This document shows positions 25,238 through 29,482 of a stretch of 29,482 nt of DNA, piece by piece. Below the pieces are notes generated by a model, which was not told the DNA's origin, did not search any database, and was given only the letters and a program-made list of their open reading frames with translations. Location: contig QGUR01000011.1 of assembly GCA_003242205.1 (NCBI GenBank), forward strand, positions 1 to 29,482. Direction: 5' to 3'. The position numbers were made by a program, and so were the translations under genes. This DNA is from Chloroflexota bacterium (GTDB taxonomy: Bacteria; Chloroflexota; Anaerolineae; Aggregatilineales; Phototrophicaceae). Every line of letters starts with the position of its first letter. Within the stretch, counting starts at the first letter, position 1.

Positions 25238-25447
25238 ATGCCCGACCGTATTCAAGGTACTGTCAAGTGGTTCAACGCCACGAAGGGGTTCGGTTTCATT
25301 TCCCGCAATGACGGGCCGGATGTCTTCGTACATTACTCGGCCATCCGCGCGAATGGTTTCCGCACGCTTGAAGAAGGCCAGCACGTTGAATTCACGCTGG
25401 AGCAGGGGCCGAAGGGGCCGCAGGCCAGCGACGTAGTTGCTCTTTAA
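25238..25447 (+). CDS. cspA: CspA-family cold-shock protein
   Basis: A 69-residue single cold-shock domain, a five-stranded OB-fold barrel that binds single-stranded RNA and DNA and melts RNA structure. RNP1 is KGFGFIS (residues 16-22) and RNP2 is VFVHYS (29-34); the opening GTVKWFNATKGFG is classical. I chose the ATG at 25238, which has GAGGAGAGG upstream; the frame is open back to 25151 but the extra 29 residues do not belong to the domain. The length matches CspA. It has its own promoter, leader and terminator and is monocistronic. Confidence 0.95.
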   Translation: MPDRIQGTVKWFNATKGFGFISRNDGPDVFVHYSAIRANGFRTLEEGQHVEFTLEQGPKGPQASDVVAL

Positions 25448-25475
25448 GCCGTTCTACACCGGACTGACAGCAACG

Positions 25476-25507
25476 AAGCGCCATCCAACCCGGATGGCGC
25501 TTTTTAT
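25476..25507 (+). terminator. Rho-independent terminator of cspA
   Basis: GCGCCATCC (25478-25486) pairs with GGATGGCGC (25492-25500) around AACCC and is followed by TTTTTATTT. Flanking AA/TT extends the stem. It lies 30 bases after the csp stop. Confidence 0.92.
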
Positions 25508-25529
25508 TTGCCCGATCACCGAAACCCTT

Positions 25530-25570
25530 GTCATGGCATGGCATTCCCTCGTGCGATGCCATGCCATGAC
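25530..25570. repeat. 15-bp perfect inverted repeat between convergent genes
   Basis: GTCATGGCATGGCAT (25530-25544) and ATGCCATGCCATGAC (25556-25570) are exact reverse complements around an 11-base loop. It lies between the csp terminator and the stop of the secreted-protein gene (minus strand). There is no T run after it on the minus strand, so it may be a weak terminator, an mRNA 3'-end stabiliser or a protein-binding site. Each arm also holds a tandem CATGG/CATGG. Confidence 0.6.
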
Positions 25571-25579
25571 GATTTCGCT

Positions 25580-26071
25580 CTAGTACATGCGTAGCACCTG
25601 CCAGGTGCCAAAATTCGACCCGAAAGGAATGGTCACGCTGTAGACCGTTTCGCCCGGCCCGTCAATCGTCACGGTCGTCGGGTTGCCGGTGGCGAGCCGC
25701 GCGGCGGTGTCATAGCCCAGTTCCGGGGCCATGGCGTAACCGAGGCCACTGCCGGGGCCGCCGAGCATACGCCAGACCTTGCCAAAGCCGCGCTCAGGCG
25801 TATACAGGCCGGGAGGCGCGGCAACTGGCGCCAGCGGTTCGCCGACCCACGTATCGGGGAAGACGAGCACGGTGCTGGTGCTGTTGAACATGACCCAGAT
25901 CTGACGCGTGTCCGACCACCACATCATGACGCCGCCCTGGAATGGCTGCCATGCCGCCCAGACCGGTCCTGCGGGCGTGATGATCGCCGCGCCCGGCGTC
26001 TGCGCCGTGGCAACGCCGGCAGGCAGCGCCAGAGTCGCGATGAGCAAAACCAGAAATACCAGTCGTTTCAT
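25580..26071 (-). CDS. Small secreted protein with LGFP-like motifs
   Basis: A 163-residue protein with a Sec signal peptide (MKRLVFLVLLIATLALPAG, likely cut after ATA near residue 23). The mature part holds WQPFQGGVMMWWSDTRQIWVMF, which resembles the F-x-G-G-x-M-x-W units of LGFP-type and related cell-surface repeats common in Chloroflexota. PPGLYTPERGFGKVWR and LGYAMAPELGY follow, and I recall this order from other secreted proteins of the phylum. It is probably exported and associated with the cell surface; no catalytic motif is visible. GGAG precedes the ATG. It stands alone, with the GT39 pair upstream on the same strand and a 195-base gap that shows no strong promoter. Confidence 0.75.
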   Translation of the reverse strand: MKRLVFLVLLIATLALPAGVATAQTPGAAIITPAGPVWAAWQPFQGGVMMWWSDTRQIWVMFNSTSTVLVFPDTWVGEPLAPVAAPPGLYTPERGFGKVWRMLGGPGSGLGYAMAPELGYDTAARLATGNPTTVTIDGPGETVYSVTIPFGSNFGTWQVLRMY

Positions 26072-26266
26072 CTGTTTTTCTCCTCAAGGCGTCAGCGGCC
26101 GGCGTACTGCGTATCAATGGGGCGCGGGCCGCGCGTTGGCCAAGGCTGTATGGTTACTATTGTAATCGCCTTCTTTTGTCAGGACGATAAGACCGACGTA
26201 CTTTCTTTATTGTGGCTCAATTCAACATTTGGCGCCGGCCCGCCGGCTGTCACACGGGCCGCGCGT

Positions 26267-28069
26267 CTAAGCGCCAAGCTCGAACGTATGGATCGCCGGG
26301 CGTTCCTGGCCTGTTTCGATCTCGGTCAGGCGTTCGCCGGTTTCCCAGGCATAGACCACCAGCCGAACCGTGTATTGGCCTGCGGGAAGCGACGACAGGT
26401 CGAGTTCGACGGCCCGGCAGGCGACCGCTTCATCAGGCAGCCCGAAATCGTGCTGCGCCACCACGGTTCCATCGCCGTTTTCCACGTGAAGAGCGACCGA
26501 ATACGTGTGCGGCGGTGTCTGCGGGCCGGTGTTGAAACCGAGAACCGCGTACAGAGCGCGCGGCGATGACAGGCGAACGGGCCTCAGCAACTCGACGCCG
26601 ATGTCTCCGAAACGAAAATCATCGGCGACCAGCGTTTGGGAAGCGTAGAGCCGGGCGGTGGCGTCTCCGTCCATACAGGCTGTCCAGTGATCCGCCAGCG
26701 CTGCGCGCATGACGTTCCGGGCGAAATGAGAAGGCGGGGCGCTGGCGCTCGTCGCCACCCAGAGCAATTGCTGGCCGGACGTCGCGCGTTCCCACTGTGC
26801 TTCCAGTTCATCCGGCGTCGCATCGGGCAGCGATTCAATCAGCCGCAGATCGACGGGCGGTAGGTAATAAGTGGCGACTGGCTGGTGAATCCAGTTGGGA
26901 TCGGGTTCGGGCAGCAGCGCGACCACGCGATCCGTCGCCGCTGCCCGCCCGGCCAGCGTTTCGCCGGCTTCATCCCACGGGAAATACAGCGTCCACTCCC
27001 CTGTTTCGCGCGGCGGCGGAAAGAGGCTGAGGCCCGCGCCGGTGACGAGCCAGAGAACGGCGACGGCGTTGCCAACACGCGGCGACATGCGCGCCATGCC
27101 GCTCCCGGCGATCAGCGCCAGCAGCGGCAGCAGTACCATCAGATAATGCGCGTCGGTCACAAACTGCAACATGGCGTTCGCCGCTGCGATCAGGAGAAAA
27201 GTTCCTGCCAGCAGCGCCCAGAATAACGCCATGCCGTTCGACCTGCGCGGTATGGCAAAGAGAGCCGCCAGCGCGAAAAGCGCCGGATTGCTGCCGCTGA
27301 AACGCTCGATCAGGCGTTGTAGCAGTTCAATCCCGTCGCGGGCGAAAAAATCGCGGGTCGCATCGCCGGAAACCCGGATCACCGCGTTCAGCGCCACGGG
27401 AAGCCAGGGCAGAAGCATGGCCATGCCCGCCAGCGCGACAAGCGTCACACGCCACCATGAACGGCTCTTGCGAACAAAGAGCAGGTGAACGACTGCCGTA
27501 GTGACCAGCAGGGGCGACCCGAGATAATGCGTATAGCACAGCGCGACAACGCTGGCAAACAGGATGAGCAAGACGCCAATTGAAGCGCTGCTGCTCGCCG
27601 TCAGGCGACGATAGGCCCAGAGAAACGCGGCGGCGGCGGCCACCAGTGACAGGTACGCGCGGGCTTCGTGCAGGTAATAAATCGTGAAGGCCGAGCCGCC
27701 AAGCGCGACTGCGGCCATCAGCCCCGCGCGCGGGCCGGCGACGTCCGCCGCCGTCCGGTAGACGAACGCCATTGCCAGCATCCCCGCAAACAGCGACAGG
27801 GCCCGCAATATCGCCGGTTCGGTTCCGGCCAACCGGCTCCACAGGTTGAGGCTGAGATAGTAACCGGGTGGGTTCAGTTCGTGGTCGGTCGATGCCACGC
27901 GCTCCAGCGTCTCCGCCAGCGCGATAGGGTGCGCGCCCGGTTCTGCCCCGGCGTAATGGATCGACCACCATTCGTCATACCAGATCGGGTCGGCGTTGAG
28001 GCCGCGCATACCGAGCGCCGCGACCAGCAATGCCAGCGCGACCCAGACCCAGTTAGCAGGTCGTTTCAT
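26267..28069 (-). CDS. GT39-family membrane glycosyltransferase with C-terminal beta domain
   Basis: A 600-residue GT-C membrane protein, paralogous to the gene at 740-2662. The N-terminal helix is followed by NADPIWYDEWWSIHYAG (Asp32-Glu33 at exactly the same positions as in that paralogue), then YYLHEARAYLSLVAA and about ten helices to residue 410. The soluble C-terminal part ends in a beta-rich segment (GQYTVRLVVYAWETGERLTEI) shared with the paralogue. I chose the ATG at 28069, which opens directly on MKRPANW and the first helix; a longer frame to 28282 adds 71 arginine-rich residues that overlap the upstream gene. The chosen start overlaps the upstream GT39 gene by 17 bases, so the two are translationally coupled. 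Likely transfers sugar from a polyprenyl-phosphate donor outside the membrane. Confidence 0.85.
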   Translation of the reverse strand: MKRPANWVWVALALLVAALGMRGLNADPIWYDEWWSIHYAGAEPGAHPIALAETLERVASTDHELNPPGYYLSLNLWSRLAGTEPAILRALSLFAGMLAMAFVYRTAADVAGPRAGLMAAVALGGSAFTIYYLHEARAYLSLVAAAAAFLWAYRRLTASSSASIGVLLILFASVVALCYTHYLGSPLLVTTAVVHLLFVRKSRSWWRVTLVALAGMAMLLPWLPVALNAVIRVSGDATRDFFARDGIELLQRLIERFSGSNPALFALAALFAIPRRSNGMALFWALLAGTFLLIAAANAMLQFVTDAHYLMVLLPLLALIAGSGMARMSPRVGNAVAVLWLVTGAGLSLFPPPRETGEWTLYFPWDEAGETLAGRAAATDRVVALLPEPDPNWIHQPVATYYLPPVDLRLIESLPDATPDELEAQWERATSGQQLLWVATSASAPPSHFARNVMRAALADHWTACMDGDATARLYASQTLVADDFRFGDIGVELLRPVRLSSPRALYAVLGFNTGPQTPPHTYSVALHVENGDGTVVAQHDFGLPDEAVACRAVELDLSSLPAGQYTVRLVVYAWETGERLTEIETGQERPAIHTFELGA

Positions 28070-29447
28070 ATCGCTCAAGTCGAAGCGCTCCCAGATCCTG
28101 TGGATCGCCGCAGCGGGCGAACCCGGCATCATGAAGCTGCTGCTGCAGCCACGGAAGCCGGTTGCCCGGCGCGGTTGTCTCGTCAATCGCAAGCCAGATG
28201 CGGCGAGCTTGTTGTATCGACGCCTGAAGCTGCGCGTCCGGCGTGGTTTCCAGAATGTGCTGTTGGCCGGGCAGGTCGCCAAAATAGTATTCGAACAGTC
28301 GCTCTATCGCCCAGACGGTATCCGGGCGGTGCAGCAATAACACGTCGTCCTCACCGATGTCGCGTTCCAGCAGGCGGCGTGCGTCGTGGAAAGGCAACGG
28401 TATGAAACCGACGTTATAGACGCGGGTGTACTGCCCGCTGTCCGGCGCGTTCAACGCGACAACCAGCGGCGTCGCCTGCAGGCTGGTCCACAGCCCGGCG
28501 GCTGCCCAGATCGTGATGACCAGCGCCGCCGGAAGCCCTCGCTTCGCCGCGCTGGTGATGCCGAACGCCGTCCAGAGGGCAAGGCCGGCCCACAGCCCGA
28601 TCAGATAGCGGAGTTCGGAAACCAGATGAAAGCGCGCGTTCAGGATCAGGATGAGCGCGGTCAGGATGATGACCCAGCCGGCAATGACGGCCTGTCTGCG
28701 ATCACGTGATTGCAACGCCACGCCGATGAGTAACAACGCCAGCGCCGGGTTGGCATTGCTGAACGAAAACAGCAACGACCAGATGACTTCCGGCGGCTGC
28801 ATTGTCAGCGCCAGCGCTACCGGATCGACGATGGCGCGGTTCAGAGCACCCGCGAGATTCGGCAACCAGAGGAGAAAAGCGGCCCCGGCGACGGCAAACG
28901 CCAGCAGCCCGGACCACCATCCCGGCGACCGGCCGCGCCGGAGCGCATGAACCAGCCCCAGAGCGACGACGCCCAGTCCTGTGAAATAGTGGGTGTAGAG
29001 CATGGCAGTCAGGCTGGCCGCCAGTGCCGCCCACGTCCGCCAGCGATGCCGGGTAACGCGGAGGTGCAGGTAGGCCCATATGGCCGCTGCGGTGAAGAAC
29101 GCCGAGAGGGCATAACCGCGAAGCTCATGCGCGTAATGGATGATGAACGCGGAACTGAGGAAAACGGCATAAGCGGAGAGGCCGGCCGTTTGCCCGGCCA
29201 GCAGGCGTCCGGCGCGAAAGGCGAACGCCCCGGCCAGCAGCGTGGCCGCCAGCGAAAGGAACCGCCCGATCAGCGGGGCGGTCTGCGGAGTCCAGTTGAG
29301 AAGCTGGCCCCACTGCGCCAGCAGCAGATAGTAGAGCGGCGGGTTGTTCTCATGCTGGCGCTGTTCCGACAGGCGCGCGAGCACCGCGCCGGGGGACGTA
29401 TCGCCGTCGATGGCTCCGGCGTAGTACAGCGACCACCATTCGTCATA
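28053..29447 (-). CDS. GT39-family membrane glycosyltransferase, 5' truncated by contig end
   Basis: 464 residues of a third GT39-type protein. The first native residues are YDEWWSLYYAGA, the same acidic motif as in the two paralogues, so only about the first 30 residues (one helix and the ADPIW lead-in) are missing. FIIHYAHELRGYALSAF matches the second family motif. It lacks the long beta-rich C-terminal domain of its two paralogues and ends in a 110-residue soluble tail (LLLHRPDTVWAIERLFEYYFG). The frame stays open through adapter sequence (29450-29482), so an apparent start at 29480 is artificial. It overlaps the next gene by 17 bases. Confidence 0.83.
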   Translation of the reverse strand, partial: YDEWWSLYYAGAIDGDTSPGAVLARLSEQRQHENNPPLYYLLLAQWGQLLNWTPQTAPLIGRFLSLAATLLAGAFAFRAGRLLAGQTAGLSAYAVFLSSAFIIHYAHELRGYALSAFFTAAAIWAYLHLRVTRHRWRTWAALAASLTAMLYTHYFTGLGVVALGLVHALRRGRSPGWWSGLLAFAVAGAAFLLWLPNLAGALNRAIVDPVALALTMQPPEVIWSLLFSFSNANPALALLLIGVALQSRDRRQAVIAGWVIILTALILILNARFHLVSELRYLIGLWAGLALWTAFGITSAAKRGLPAALVITIWAAAGLWTSLQATPLVVALNAPDSGQYTRVYNVGFIPLPFHDARRLLERDIGEDDVLLLHRPDTVWAIERLFEYYFGDLPGQQHILETTPDAQLQASIQQARRIWLAIDETTAPGNRLPWLQQQLHDAGFARCGDPQDLGALRLERYETTC

Positions 29448-29449
29448 CC

Positions 29450-29482
29450 CTGTCTCTTTTTCACATCTCCGAGCCCACACGA
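29450..29482. other. Nextera adapter read-through at right contig end
   Basis: The last 33 bases start with CTGTCTCTT, continue TTT and then CACATCTCCGAGCCCAC, which is the Nextera mosaic end plus i7 adapter read-through with two substitutions and a scrambled tail. The break falls inside a codon: the paralogue at 27963-27981 shows the same 19 bases up to this point and then continues with genuine sequence. Confidence 0.95.

Noticed and set aside
26235..26262. GC-rich GCCGGC repeats after the GT39 gene as a terminator
   Set aside because: The palindromic GCCGGC units are common in GC-rich DNA and no T run follows on the minus strand.
28070..28282. N-terminal extension of the GT39 gene at 26267
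   Set aside because: The extra 71 residues are Arg-rich, overlap the upstream gene by over 200 bases and are absent from the paralogue at 740-2662.
1..29482. CRISPR array, tRNA, rRNA, transposase or phage genes
   Set aside because: No regularly spaced repeats, cloverleaf-like segments or mobile-element proteins were seen on either strand.

Overview
The window is a roughly 29.5 kb, GC-rich (about 60% by eye) bacterial contig with tightly packed genes. The gene content fits a Chloroflexota (Anaerolineae-like) bacterium: GT39-type membrane glycosyltransferases, a fused MrpA/B antiporter subunit, a YfhO-type protein, an ArsR-type regulator with a large sensor-like domain, and a small secreted protein with LGFP-like 'G-x-M-x-W' motifs. 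The lineage is an inference from protein style; there is no rRNA or other marker gene. Both ends carry degraded Illumina Nextera adapter sequence (about 19-44 and 29450-29482), so the window is a whole contig and the two terminal genes are cut by the assembly, not by biology.

Layout. 1-743: 3' part of a GT4 glycosyltransferase, converging tail to tail with a GT39 membrane glycosyltransferase (740-2662, minus). 2746-4389 (minus): an HDAC/AcuC-like deacetylase and a VTT-domain membrane protein. 4544-4939 (minus): a small roadblock-like protein. 5154-11089: a sugar-uptake locus. An ArsR-type regulator diverges from two ABC permeases, a Tat-exported binding protein and a cytoplasmic sulfatase. 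A strong sigma70-type promoter with an inverted repeat over its -10 box lies between regulator and transporter. 11098-13769 (minus): a degenerate Nudix-like protein, an NAD(P)-binding SDR and L-lactate dehydrogenase. 14105-20355 (plus): a complete Mrp Na+/H+ antiporter operon (AB fusion, C, D, E, F, G) ending in an overlapping UBP-type zinc-finger gene and a clear terminator. 20526-20864: a small unknown gene. 20953-24996 (minus): a 1347-residue fusion of a YfhO-type GT-C protein with a MOP-superfamily flippase. 25238-25447: a cold-shock protein with promoter, palindrome, leader and terminator. 25580-26071 (minus): a small secreted protein. 26267-29447 (minus): two overlapping GT39 genes.

How the parts fit. 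The sugar locus looks like import plus intracellular desulfation of a sulfated glycan fragment, under local repression. The Mrp operon should exchange Na+ for H+ across the membrane. The GT4, three GT39 proteins and the YfhO-flippase fusion point to heavy investment in extracytoplasmic glycosylation from lipid-linked sugars. The fusion is the most unusual object here: it joins a predicted lipid-carrier flippase to a predicted lipid-carrier-dependent sugar transferase in one chain.

No tRNA, rRNA, CRISPR array, insertion sequence, phage gene or origin was seen.
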